In this document: piece by piece, positions 27,560 through 40,400 of the stretch | Numbering within the stretch: the stretch's first letter is position 1 | Layout of the letters: every line of letters starts with the position of its first letter | Program-made: the position numbers and the translations under genes | Notes under the pieces: model-generated | The model's database searches: none | The model's input: only the letters and a program-made list of their open reading frames with translations | Told to the model about the DNA's origin: nothing | Assembly (NCBI GenBank): GCA_900239685.1 | Contig: OENT01000295.1 | Coordinates: forward strand, 62,001 to 126,000 | DNA: 64,000 nucleotides | Direction of reading: 5' to 3' | Source of the DNA: Rotaria macrura | Taxonomy: Eukaryota > Rotifera > Eurotatoria > Philodinida > Philodinidae

Positions 27560-29781
27560 TGAGAGGTTCAAAAAACATAGGTTATGGCAGTTCTCACAAG
27601 ATACTTGTGCATTGTAATTTATGTTAGATGTCACTAGTTGCCGATATAGAAACTTGTTTGGAAATGAGATATAACCTTTCGTAATATAATTAATGGTTAA
27701 TGAATGCTGAAAAATTTTTAAAATTCTGTTACAAGATTAGAAAATTGAAGCTCTATCGAAAATTTCTTATTTCTCGTTTATGGTTCAACCAAATCAATGA
27801 AATAATAATGGTAAAATTGTATCGTATTTGATCGATTCATGCACCATATTACGCTTTGAATGGTTATGTTGTGTATAAGATACGCCATTGTCTGACGCAC
27901 GATAAATTGCCTTAAATACGCCAATGTGCTATCATGAAATCAAACCTTAAGTTTAGCACGTTTTATCACCGTCAGTATCTATTAGACGATATTTTTAAAA
28001 AGATATTCGTAATGATGATTTATTTGCGATCAAACCTCATCTAAAGTAAAAAAACCACATTCCTTTGAAATAAACGAACATGTGAGAGTTTCCTTAAACG
28101 AAATTATTCTGTGAAAAATTCAATAAGTTTCTTTTTTGTAGATAGATTAAAAAGTATGATGACATCATTTGTATTTGTATACCTATCGTTAAGTACAGTT
28201 CGAAAGGATTCCAATCATATTTGTCAACTGTATTCATTTTTTTTGGATTAGAGAAAGATCGAAACAGATTAGGAAAGTATTTTTAGCTACCTTGTACGAA
28301 CTTAAGACACAGATTATTCTTAAGATTATCATACCCGAACGTTAAGAACTAGCGATTCATACAAGAAAACAGCAATCTAAATACGTAAAACAATCAAGCA
28401 GAAAAAAAAATATGGATACATGTATTCATTTACTAAATTAGTAGAGATGTAAGGATAAACTATAACATGAAATTGAATCGCTCGTCGAATGAATTATTGC
28501 TCGAAATTTCTCATGTACTTATCATTAGCACTTTGATATTGGTGTAAAACTTGTGTTGGAATATATCATATATGAGATAAATATCAAAATAATTAAGTAA
28601 TTACAATATATATATTTTCATAAATTGTTAATATGATTCGATCCATTCGAAAATATAAAATAAATTCTATACTAAGCAGATCGTCAACCAAATTATCTTG
28701 TAATAGATTGATGATCCTTCGAGGTCATATTTTGCTTTGTGTTGGTCTACTTAATCTCTCTAGCATATTTTTCATCTACTATTTCTATGATGTGTCAGCA
28801 ATCATCAACCATGGTTCTTGCGTTTGTAAGTCAGACAATAGTATAATCAGACGATTCAACACACTAAAATTATCTCTCTTCTATGCCGATATTGGATATA
28901 TCTCCGTAATGCATGACCTCATTTTCTTTAGCATTTCATGCAATACAATGATTCTGAATGCAATCGACGAGGCCATTAAGTGAACAATAGACCATCCCCT
29001 TTTGCGTACTTTTAATTTACATTTTTAGGATCGAAAACAATAAAAGATTTTCGATTTTAATTGTTCTATTCTATACTAATGAGTTCAGTATCCTTAGTGA
29101 TACATTGTTTTGCTTTATTCAAGAAATTCATGACTGTAAATAATAGACTGATATTCTTCTGAACTACAAGGCCATATCGGATAGTATATCTTTTTCTGTC
29201 CTATATTATAACTTCTTTTTCTTTGTTGTTGGATAAAATAATATCCAACATACTTTTCTTAGATATGTCAATCGTTAATATCCCACATTAATATGTAACA
29301 TGAAATAGAGAGAAACTTACTATATGAAAGCATTCTTTTACACTTAATTGTTTTCACATACAGATGGAATGAATTCTGTTTATTGTTACACAACATCTCT
29401 TAGCTTACCATTTGTTGTGACAATCTGTTCAAAATGTATCGATGCATAATATCATAAGAAATTAATTTCTGCATGTCTATATAACATCTTACTCATGCTC
29501 AAGTAAAAGACACTTCCATTATCCTAATTGTGCATGTCAGGTTTCTATTAATTACAAAGTGTTAAAACACATGCGATGGAATGTATCGACTATTTATGCA
29601 TCGGACATTTATGTTGGCTCGTTCACTTAATAGATAGCTGAGAAATGCTCTTCTTGAATAAGAAGGCAATATCTTCACAACTCTTACTATACCCTTCTTT
29701 TAGAGTCTTGTAGTATATTTATGACAATTCATTCCCTGTCTCCCATGATTTCTTTTTCTCTATTTCGTTAATTAGATCTTA
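27560..29781. other. Gene-poor region upstream of G3BP
   Basis: AT-rich sequence with one weak open frame (28633-28983, listed separately). The G3BP promoter should lie in the first few hundred bases. Nothing else is recognisable. Confidence 0.35.
28633..28983 (+). CDS. Possible orphan ORF with hydrophobic segment, doubtful
   Basis: This is a 116-residue ATG-initiated frame that I do not recognise. It has a basic N-terminus, a hydrophobic stretch (about residues 33-52, ILLCVGLLNLSSIFFIYYFY) and a C-x-C pair (HGSCVCKSD). The hydrophobic run followed by a short polar loop recalls one helix pair of a seven-helix receptor, so it could be a decayed receptor fragment. No flanking exons with good splice signals were found, and AT-rich DNA readily produces F/I/Y-rich frames. 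I think chance or a relic is as likely as a gene. Confidence 0.2.
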   Translation: MIRSIRKYKINSILSRSSTKLSCNRLMILRGHILLCVGLLNLSSIFFIYYFYDVSAIINHGSCVCKSDNSIIRRFNTLKLSLFYADIGYISVMHDLIFFSISCNTMILNAIDEAIK

Positions 29782-29980
29782 CGGATGCGTCAAAATAAAT
29801 GGCCGATCAGTATTCTGTCAATAGCTTCTTCTTTTTTCATTTTCTAGGCTTGAATTTTTCCGCAAAATATCGGTCATTCTATTTTCTGCAAATTTAGCTT
29901 TTTTCTGTGCAAATCGAAATCGAAACACGAAACAAGAATAATCAACATTTTTGAAGGACCTACTTTTAAGCTATTTTAGA
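29782..29980 (+). repeat. Left terminal inverted repeat of the 918-bp element
   Basis: The left arm pairs with 30500-30699 in inverted orientation. The best-conserved blocks are at about 29849-29870 (TTTTTCATTTTCTAGGCTT), about 29915-29940 (AACACGAAACAAGAA) and about 29960-29980. Mismatches and small indels are scattered through it. Confidence 0.7.
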
Positions 29981-30499
29981 AGTAAACTTCAGAATTTTTC
30001 AGAACACAACAAGAAGCGTAACAAAAATGATTATTTTTTTCAGCATTTTTAAAGTCGTTCTTTCTTATTGCGTAGGTCAAATTTCGTTCGCATCAAATTG
30101 AAAATCGAGAAATCTCGTTTTTCAAAATCCCACTCAAAATGACTCAAATTTCATGTTGTTTCGTCAGCAGAACTAGAAAAGCAAATTTCAGGGCAATTTT
30201 CTTCACTGCATTTGAAACGTTAATAATTTCCCACGTAAACAAAGAAAACCAAAATTCAAAAGATATCATTTTGGCTTAGTTATGACTGGTTTCACAGGTG
30301 CTTCGACATTCCAGAGCACAAAAGTTAGGTTCTCGAAAATCTGGCACAGAATATTATCATCGCATATGAAAAAACTGAGCACGGAAATTGTTAAATGATT
30401 ATTGATTGATAGAGTTTTTTCATGGGCAATAATATGCTTGTGTTGTCTTATTTTTGTGATCACTAGTCAATGAGAAAATCTAGAAGAATGATTTTTCAG

Positions 30500-30699
30500 C
30501 TTAGAATGTAGGTCATTTTTGAACGTGTTGAGTTTTCTTGTTTCGTGTTTTTATTTCACTTTGCACTGAAAAACATGTAATACAGGTCGTGTATAGAATA
30601 GAATGGCGGATCTTTTGCAGAATAATTTAAGCCTAGAAAATGAAAAATGAAGAAATTATTTACAAAATAACTGATTACCTATTTATTCTGCGGCACTCA
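30500..30699 (-). repeat. Right terminal inverted repeat of the 918-bp element
   Basis: This is the inverted partner of 29782-29980. The outer 12 bases align without gaps to the left tip before the shared AATAAAT block. The flanking TTA is identical on both sides. Confidence 0.7.
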
Positions 30700-30702
30700 T
30701 TA

Positions 30703-33700
30703 TATGCGAACGAAAAACAGTGATTTTTTTTACGATGCAAGATGGGAATAGATTTTTAGAGTAATATGATGATCTAACTAATAGAATCTTTTGTTAGTAA
30801 AGTTACGCAACGAATAGCAAACATTATTTCAATTAATTTAGAATCATCATGCGTTTTATTCATATTGTAATTGACGTCAAGTGAATTTGATTGTTCTATA
30901 AGTTACTGTCAAACATGAAAGGTTCATATGTCTCTCAGAGAAAACAATTCATTTTTGTTGATGTTTTTTCAGATATAGCGCGTACTAAAGTCATTAGAAA
31001 CATCTAATTTGATAAACAAAAACAAAACATTTCCAGTAGAAGAGAACTACTACATTATTTGTCGTCTAGGATCTTGAAATATGTAAATGATATTGTAAAT
31101 TTGATATACATAATTATAGAGTAATAAATGTTTGACATTTATGAAATGTTTGACAGATGAAACTTTTGTGAAGTCATACAAAATTTCTCTTGCTAATAAG
31201 ATAAAAATAGGTTGGACCTATAGTCGTGCATTATTTTTACCTGATGATCGACGTTTTTCAATGTAAAATGTTTCTGATTTTGTACAATTAACGAACATCA
31301 AACTTGTTGTCATTTCAGCAATCTGTATTCTTTCAGGAAACGTTGAATTTTATTTTTATACAAATTGTTAAAGAGCAATAACGAAGAAGATGTTCATTGT
31401 GCATCCTAGTGGCTACTATCGATTGACGAATTTGATCTAAGCAAACGTTTTTGTTGTACGTTGTTTCATAAAGATTTCAACGTAAAATGTCAACATCATT
31501 ATTCATATAATGGTCGATTAAATCAAGTGAAATCACCTAGAAATACTATTGAGCAAGACCGAATCAACAAAACTAAATTGTACTCTTATGCGTACACATA
31601 GTTTGTGTTTCGTTTCACAGCTATAAAAATTCAACACTAAATGATTGTTGCTGACTTCCACGAAAAATCGATCGAATTCTATCATTATACAGTGATACGC
31701 TATTGTTGAATGGTAGTTGTCGAATTGAGTAATTAATATTTTAATTGAAAATCAGTATTGAAATAGCCGTTCAGATTTCAAATGAATGTGGTATATTGAA
31801 TCTTTTTCTTTTGACTTTTATTAAAAATGCTTTGATTTCAATTCCTTCATATTCATTCAACAATATTTTATTCACTGGATATTTAAGAAAAAGTGATTGT
31901 GTTTGTAATATAATCGATGAATATTGGATATGAGAAATACTTTTTTTCTACACTTATGGAACCTATTTGTAAGACCATTGACATTTTCCACACATTAAGC
32001 ATCACAGACAAGAGGCAAACGTTCAGAGTGTCCACCTTGGTAGTGTATAAATAATAATGTAAACGACAACGATATATATTCATCGTATACCACTGACGAT
32101 TATCTGGTAATAGTTTAGTGAATAACATCTCATATCAATAGAAAATCGATTTCTTGGCACACGATGATTTATTAGCTTTTCCCATAAAAATGAAAGACTA
32201 ACACAAGAAATCATATGAACATGATACTAGATTTGATTTGTTCAATGAATGTTTTTACTCAGGAAAATTTCTCCATGTAATTTCTTCTGTTTATCTCGGT
32301 TTGCAATACAGTAATTATGATTCAGAGTTCATAGATCAGCATTTAATTAAATATTTCGACATTGCGCATTTGAAAATAGTCTTTTTCTTCGAAAGTTTTG
32401 AATGCAAGGACTTGCTTTGTTTTACTATCTTGTTTTAGAACGTATGATTGTACGTATGGTTTGCTGATCAATTTCGAATGAACATAATTAATTTTATTGA
32501 TAGATATTTTGCCATATATTTTCCTACGCAAACTGATAGATCAATTAAGATTTGAATGAAACAAACGCAACTTATTTGTTTTCGCAATAATATTAGTCTA
32601 TTCATTGCATACGAACTGAATACATTCTTGTTGATGACTGATTTATTATTTCAAAATTAGTCATATATTGATGAAACGAATACTATCTTTATTCAGTTTA
32701 AGCGTACGTTTCCATATCAATTTCAGTAATACATCATATTTCCATTCGTTTGATCAATAAAATTAGATGAATCGTAAAACTTTAATTTGAATAATGATTG
32801 ACGTAAAACTATGAGTATTATTAAAATAAAAGATGTAAATTACAAGCAATCTTTATTATTGATTTAAATGACATTCGGTACGCACTTTGCCAACTAACGA
32901 TTATTCATAAGAATGCATGACAAAAGAATGCGTGGAATAATGTCTCTACCAGAATAAAGGTGGTTGACACTACTGGTTATCATATTAATCAGACCTTAGA
33001 AATGTTCTACGTATCGAAGACACACTGTTAGTCATTACCGAATTATCGTATATCATTGAAATCAACAGAGCAGTATGTCAGTTAGTTTTAACGATAGTAC
33101 ATCATGCTAAAAAATCCATAATTGTGTCCCATTACTATGTCGCATAATAATTCGAACTGTATGTAAAACTAAAATGTATTGTTATGGTGTTATGTTGAAC
33201 TTAATGTCTTGATTGACTTTGAATGCCCAATCATGAAATTATTCGTGTTTTGTTTTCTTCTCTACATAAACCAAATATGGACTATGAATGAAGTTTGTTT
33301 TTTTATTTTATCGATTCGTGACATCGTTGTTTATTTGCTTTCAAAGATGTAAATTGAGTGTACAGATAAATGTGATGTTCTGCTACAATAGATTTAATTA
33401 TAATTATACATGATTGTTCCAATTGAACCAGCAGAAGGTCATTGGGATCATGTAATTCATCATCAAATTTGAATTGATTCATGAAGTATTTATAGTTTGC
33501 TTTTAGTTTTCATCTAGAATTGTTCATCCACATCGAGAATAGGCACAAATAAATATGTTTCAAAATTGGAAAAACAATAGCAACAACAACAATAAAATGG
33601 ATCATACAAATTTATAAACATAAGAAATTCTATTAAACATGGTAATAATTGACTGTTTTGTTTTTGCATGCCCTATTTGGTCGATTTGATTGGTATGTTG

Positions 33701-34002
33701 TGCCTAAAGGTGACTTTTTTTTCATCGATGGTTCATTAACTTCCGATTCTAGATATAGATAAAAATTTATATTTGATAAACATCGCAAAAATAAAATTAC
33801 CGATGTCAATCATTGTTTGTTTTCTTCGTTTCTTTGTTATTACTTTCATATCGGTGGAAATTATTGATTTTTCTAAATGATAATATTCAATCAAATTAAG
33901 TAAAATAATGATATAAAAAGAAATGTCTTGTATCCATCTTTTTTCAAATTATGAATATCTTCGATAAACTTAACAAAAGACACAAATAACTTTTGTTGAA
34001 TT
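30703..34002. other. Gene-poor AT-rich stretch
   Basis: About 3.3 kb with only short unsupported frames (for example 31745-31933, 31883-32128, 32238-32438). I found no domain, exon chain or tandem repeat. The last part near 33990 begins the Fpg 3' end. Confidence 0.4.
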
Positions 34003-35670
34003 TTATTTACCATCAATATTGTTATCATTTTCATTGTCGACGTCTTTCGTTTTTTGACTGCTTGTTCGTTTGACTTGTTTTGCAATGAGTTTTACGTCGA
34101 CTTCTCGTTGTTCAGTATTCGATAGCATTTGTCTTTTCGGTACGTAAGCTGATGTTCGACCACCGACTGTATCAAACTCAATTGTTAACTTATTGTAATC
34201 TTGTGTTCTTCGTTTATTTGTCCATCGATAATGAAAAAGCCATTCACGTGGAAATTGATCACTACCACCAGCATCGACAGCTGTTTGTATAACATAATCG
34301 ATATTTTTGTGTAAAATTTTCAATTGCTCATCATTTAACGTATTTAAACGTTTTCGTGGATGTAAATATGATTGATAAAGTATTTCATCAGCGATCCAAT
34401 TCCCAATACCAGCACAAAACGTTTGATCAAGTAAAAGCGCTTTGAGCTCAATAGTTGTTGGTCGATAAGAACGAATTAAATCACTAAAACGGTCGAATTT
34501 CGGCATTTCTAGATAAGGATCAAATCCAAGTTTCGATAATGGAAGACATAAACGCGGCGTATTCGATTCAACAAGATGAAAACGTCCGAATTTACGGAGA
34601 TCTGTATAGCATATATCATGACCATTAGATGTAAAAAATCGAATACGTGTAAAACGAGGTGGCCACATTAAATCAGCATCAAGCTCAGTATCTTAATGAA
34701 ATCATTTTACGAAATTTGTCAGAGTTACTTTTGTAATATTAAAATTCAAGGATAGTTTATCCATTAGCACACGATTCATCAGATTTACATTCAATGCTCA
34801 TTCGGTTTTACTTATTCATTCAATTTGCAGGAGATCCCACTCAACTATGATATATAAGTATATGTATATCAATTACTATGATCCTTGATATCTTGGCTGT
34901 AATTTTCATCCATTCAAAAATTGAACACTACTCTATTGCAAACAATTGACGAATTCGCATTCTAGCCATTTTATGCATTATAAACACGTTAAAGTTTTCT
35001 AGAGTAGTGAGGAGTTCAGTTTCTTTGGAACTGATAAGAAACTTATAAAAGAGTGGCTGGTGCAGCTCTTTGTCATCTTTCTTTTTTCTTTACTGGAGTC
35101 AAAAGATTACAAGCGACTCAAATAAAATGGAAGTTCAGTTTACATTCATTATTTCGAGAATACGAGCAAACTCTATTTCGCAATCAATTATTCTCACATT
35201 GTCTTCTTCTACTATCTTATGCTAAGATGTAAGTGAACTAACCATAAACAAACGAGTTACATTGTCCATCGATTTCATTTTTGGCTTTCATTTTGACTAG
35301 TTTTATTTCATTGGAATAAGTAACATCGGGTGCTGATTTGATACGAAAGCCTCCTGACATGCCAAAATGAAATATCGGTGTTGAACGTTGTTGATCCGTC
35401 ATTTCAAACCATAAATATTTGCCATGTCGCTTGATATCGTGTATTTTTCGATTCACTAAACCGTTGGCAAATGTTGTCGGTGTACAATTCATAAAACGTT
35501 TCGCTAAACCTTCCGCATCTGGATAAGAAACTTGAGTAATAAACGCATTATTTAAAAATCGAACTAATAATTTTCGAGCATATTCCACTTCTGTGAGAAG
35601 TAGAAAAAAAATATATGATAGAATACGTGAGAATGGATCTTTTCCTTTTCTCACCTGGAAGTTCAGGCAT
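34003..35670 (-). CDS. FPG1: Formamidopyrimidine-DNA glycosylase, plant/fungal (FPG1/MMH) type
   Basis: This base-excision repair enzyme removes oxidised purines and nicks the abasic site. Exons 35655-35670, 35243-35590 and 34003-34691 sum to 1,053 nt, giving 350 residues. The first exon encodes only MPELP plus one base, and splicing yields MPELPEVE with catalytic Pro and Glu after Met removal. The conserved lysine is K63 (RHGKYLW). The helix-two-turn-helix contains LLLDQTFCAGIGNWIADEI (207-225). There is no C-terminal zinc finger; instead QFPREWLFH (267-275) and GGRTSAYVP (298-306) are present. That ending is characteristic of plant and fungal Fpg enzymes (as in Arabidopsis FPG1/MMH), not of animal NEIL1-3. 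The tail (about 310-350) is basic and acidic and may hold a nuclear signal. The introns are 64 and 551 bp. The stop codon overlaps an AAATAAA motif. Confidence 0.93.
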
Positions 35671-36691
35671 GTTTATCTACAACAGTAAAACAAAAGCGTT
35701 AGAAAAGTTTAGTGTTTGTGAAAAATAAATATGAAATATATAGATTAAAAAAAACTCAAGAATCAATGTGAACCTGAAGGTTAAAGATGGAAGGAGAACG
35801 ATGAATATAGCTATCGAAATTGACCTTCTCTAGAAACTTGATTTCTTCTATGTTGAACTCTCAAATAAAGTAATGATACGTGATTTATACCAGTCAAAAA
35901 GAGTGAAAACTCGTGTCTTGAGACTATTTTTCTTTAAATTGCTGTTAAAGGTCACTAGTTTTCTCCAAGTTTTTAGTGCGGCCCGAAAAATACTATCGAA
36001 TCATATGAAATTCAGACCAGTCACTTAGTTATCCCGCTCATAGATTAATAAAAAGCTGCTTTTCATAGATAGTTAGATTTGATGTGCATGTAAGATTGAT
36101 TGGCTATTTCAACCGACTTGAGCATTATACGAACGCGTGTTACAAACTTAATTTTCTTATAAATCACGTTCAACCACTCTGCTTGAGAGTTAAAACATAA
36201 AAGAAATCAAGCTTCTTGAGGGAGCCGATTTCATCAGCTTTACTTATCTTTCTCCTCTGTATTAATGGGCAATACAAAAGAAAGACGAAATAGAATCTGT
36301 TACGAATGACTGTCCGATGCTAGCAAGTCTTGTTCTTCTTGCTCGATCACTACGATTATTTTAATTTCGCTATGGCATTAGTGGTTTTTTTTACAAACCA
36401 CAAACGATAACGATAATTGTCAAAGAAATAATTTGTGACGAATAAATTCTAAACCAAGATTTGCCCATCTTGAAATGATTTTATTTTTCAAAAATTGTTC
36501 TTGTTTGTCATTTTGATTGTGCCTTTAAATACAAGTTACTTCTCCAACGTATGAAGAATTTTAAAAAACACGTGGTTTAATTTAAAAGTCTTGTGTTTTC
36601 ATTGCAATATTTTTAATTAAGAGAGATTGGAAAAATTTTAGGTTTCGATTTTTTTAAAATTACTGTTGTAAAACGTTTTCGTCTTATACCG
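35671..36691. other. Intergenic, Fpg promoter side
   Basis: About 1 kb between the Fpg start (-) and the possible small gene (+). AT-rich; no exon or repeat recognised. Confidence 0.4.
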
Positions 36692-37155
36692 ATGACAAAT
36701 TCTTCAATAATAAATTCCACTGTTGATGTTGAACCTCGTGAGCAAGTACCTTCAATTCAACGTAAGTTTTCATTCGTTCTATCTATTAAGAGTGTTTTTT
36801 ATAATGATTTGATTATTAAATTTTTGTATGATAATTAAAATCATCATACATAATATGGTCTCTTTTTAAAAAACAAATATAAACCAGATTCAATTTTAAA
36901 AATCAAACCGACCATAAATCTCCGATTGATGAATGAAGAACTCTTTAGTTGGAAGCCATACTGACATCCTGCAATCAAAGTCTGATACATAACTAAACTA
37001 ACAAATGTATGACTGGATCATTCTTTATTGTTCATAAAGTACATAAAGCAATATCGATGAAATCGACCGACGGACGAAGTTGTAAAGAAAATCGTAGTAG
37101 TGGTCATTCAATAACGAATAGTAATTTACTGACGACAGATGGTGATGATAAATAG
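36692..37155 (+). CDS. Possible small two-exon gene, about 58-61 residues, unknown
   Basis: An ATG at 36692 opens a 70-nt frame (MTNSSIINSTVDVEPREQ, then VPSIQ) ending at a strong GTAAGT donor at 36762. A second open segment begins at an AAAG acceptor (37040 or 37049, same frame) and ends in TAG at 37153-37155. It encodes a Ser/Thr/Asn-rich tail with KSTDGRSCKENRSSGHS. The two phases fit, giving 61 or 58 residues. AATAAA follows near 37377. The tail has a codon and residue composition less F/I/Y-rich than chance frames here. I recognise no domain. It is convergent with the membrane protein gene at 37406. It could be a real short protein, part of a longer unseen gene, or chance. Confidence 0.4.
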
Positions 37156-37405
37156 GATTAACAGACACTATAATTCATCACGATACTCACTTTAAGGAAA
37201 GAAAGAGAAATTATTAAAGTATCCTCAAACATATCATGATCACTGAGTCAATCTCAGCAAGAAAAAACTGTTCCTTTATTGTTAACGGTATTCATTAGAG
37301 CATCGGTATTGAAATATTTTTTCAATTTATTGAAATATTAAATGTTGAATAACATTTGGTTAATAAAGCAAAAAAAAATAAAACAAAAATAGTCTGTCAT
37401 CATCT

Positions 37406-40400
37406 TTAATAATCAGCTTTTGATGAATATGTTTGTACAAAGATTCTATGGCGTTTGATATGATTATTTTCGGCATTGTATTCAGCTCGCGATATTTTTA
37501 TTTTATAAATTCTGGGCGATGGATAAGCCCATCGAGCAGTATTTTTATCGCTTCTGTTTTCGTTTCTTGATGTTGTTGATAACGAATCTAAATTTATATT
37601 TAAGTCATTTGTACTTCTTGAGCTTGCTACACTGCTAGGACATCTGCTACTATTATGAGAACCGCCATTGAATCGTCTGTGAATCATATAAATTCTTGGT
37701 GGCCGTTGAATTTCATTGGTGACAGGTAATCGTTTTGATGATATTATACGACAATTGTTTTTGTATAATAATCCGAAACCACTGTAAAAAAGGAAAAAAT
37801 ATTGAAAATCAAATATTGTCCTGTGCAATTCTCTTTTTTGTTCTAGCTTACAATGGTGCTGGACAACACAAACATAAACAAACGATCAGAGATAACAATG
37901 CAGCAGCAGTAAGAATGACAGGTAATAGCCATGACGATCCATTCGACGATGATGCTGAAACATGATGCAAAAGAATAATTATCTAGTTATCTGTTGAGAA
38001 CCTACTAGTAGTAGTTGTTGTATTGATGATCATAATAGTTGTATCGATGGTTGTAGTAATTGTATCGACAGTCGTAGCAGTTGTATCGATGGTCATTGAG
38101 GATGTATCGATTGCAGAACTTTGCTCATTGTTGGAATATGTTGTGAAATTAGTAAAAGATGACTGAGATTGAGTAAATGTTTCGTGAGTTGTTGTTAACG
38201 ACACTCTATTGTAAGATGGCGAAGAAAAGAAATCTTAATGGATTAGACATACTGCTGCATTTATATGAAGTTTTAAAATTGACTACATTTGCGATAAACA
38301 AAATTTCTTATTAACAAGTAAGTAGTTTTAAAGTTTTGGTTTCATTTACAATTTGTCCGATATACTGAGATAGCTGTCAAATAACTAATTGACAGATTCA
38401 ATATCCATGAATTGTTACCGATCTTCATCACATAGTCATCCGGTAAAAACCAAAAACGACATCTGTTTCCATTGAAGCCTGATTAAACTTGTGAATTTCT
38501 TATGTTTCTATTATGGAGCAGACCCTGTTGGTATTTGAATTGAACAAGAATTGATGGGAGATATTTAGATATCTTTAACAAATTCTTTTCTAGACAATAA
38601 TCGTTGAAATAATACTTATTATATCTATTTGAAAATCTTTAGATATATAAGTCAATACATTCAGTATACTTTTGAAAATTTTCTTCAAACACTAAGCAAT
38701 ATATATATATATATATATATGCAGAAAAGCATGAGAACTAGAAGCGAACATTGAATGAGATTCAATTCTTCATTGAAAGATTGTTTTTTTATTTAAGACA
38801 CGCGACAATCTTTACTTTCAAATTATCATAATCTATGTAAATTGTTCACTACTGAGAATGACATTATTGTTTATTCGGAAAGTAATCACATCTTAAACAT
38901 GAATTTGAATTAGCGAAATATATTCATTTGAAATACAAATTTCTTTTTGCTATTCATATTTTTGATGGTTACAGTACTATTAATAGAGCTCAATTTACTA
39001 AGCTAGTCCAAAGTTCATCTCCTAGTGGTCAATGAAACACACAGAAAATTATAAATTTCCGGAAATACGGCGAAAAATACATGCAAAGTTTCAACTTCCT
39101 TAATGACTATTTAAAATTTTCCAGTATCGATTACAATTAGACAAGGTCAAAATTCAAAATTGAAATTTAACTCAAACACAGAGTAGAAGTAAAGCTGCAT
39201 TTAATACACTTCATGCATCAGTGTGTGAGTTCCGATAAAATGCTGACGAAAAGAGAAGTTAGTAAATTTACTCACGTAGTTTCTACTACTTGTCCCGGGC
39301 ACGTTACAGATCCGTTGCTGCTAACTGCAAATGCTACACAATACTGATTGGATTGAACATTTTGACTAAATTGAAAACGATCAATCAAGTATTATTAATT
39401 TAAATCAGTACACTTACCTATCAATTGCAACGGCACAAAGAATTTGTGAGCCAATTTCATTTACAGTTGGTGTCCACGTTAATGATACTGAATATAGTGT
39501 ACTTGTATTTCGAGTAATATCACTTTTAATTACAATAGGGAATGATAGAGTAGCAATATCTTCGATTGTAACACCGTAGCTAGAACAATAATTTTGAGTG
39601 TATAGTATCATAGAATTTGATTGACCGACTTGTACGCTTGTACATGTACCTGTTCGATTAGTAGAACCGTACAGAAACGGAACTATGCTACAATTCGATG
39701 AAGCACGTACATTAATAAGGAACTGAACTGGTACAGAACTTAGTGGAATAGTCGAATTTTCAGAAGTAAAGTCTTCAATCTAAAATTAAAAGGAAATCAA
39801 GAGTGATCAGTCGGTTACTCTTATTCTCTATTTCATGTTAATGATCCAATTGTTTTATTATATTTTTAAACTGGTTAGATAACTACTTACCAGAATAGCT
39901 ACAGCATACCAATCGTTGACGTTTGCACCCGTTATCAACAACGTACAGTTTGAAGATATGAGTACTGTTTGATTAGGTAGAGAACTTGGAGGACACACAT
40001 CGGCACATTCAACTGTCGTAGAAGGAAAACGACATCGCACGACATCGTTATCACTATCGATTGTTGGTATTAGTAATGTTTGTTGAATGCCAACAGGAAT
40101 AAAAATTGGTGAGATCATATTGGCAACGGGAGGCGTATTTATCTTGCCAGTATCCGATCGTGTTCGTAGATCAATAACACATGAGATACTCCAACCTTTA
40201 CTGGTTGGATTTCCTTTAGGTAAACTCAACGTTCGCCAAGCCGATCTATAGAATCAAGATATAAGGAAGATACTGTTTCAAATGAAAAATAGTATTAACA
40301 TACGATGCAAAGGCGACTTGAAAATAAGCTCCACTTGTAATATTCACTATATCAGTTCGTTGTACAACACTAATAGACATTCCAGCAGAAAAATCTGTGC

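Larger units (their letters stand above)
29782..30699. mobile_element. 918-bp element with about 200-bp imperfect terminal inverted repeats, TTA duplication
   Basis: The two ends are inverted copies. The left end reads CGGATGCGTCAAAATAAAT; the right end, reverse-complemented, reads TGAGTGCCGCAGAATAAAT. Similarity continues inward for about 200 bp on each side, through TTTTTCATTTTCTAGGCTT, AACACGAAACAAGAA and GACCTAC...TAAGCT (left arm to about 29980, right arm from about 30500). TTA flanks both ends (29779-29781 and 30700-30702), as expected of a 3-bp target duplication; a TA reading is also possible. The central 500 bp has no transposase frame. This fits a non-autonomous cut-and-paste DNA transposon or foldback element. 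TTA duplications are typical of the PIF/Harbinger group, but the family is not proven. Arm divergence suggests an old copy. Confidence 0.75.

Noticed and set aside
30266-30463. 65-codon frame inside the inverted-repeat element as transposase
   Set aside because: Too short, no DDE/D or DNA-binding motif; the element is better called non-autonomous.
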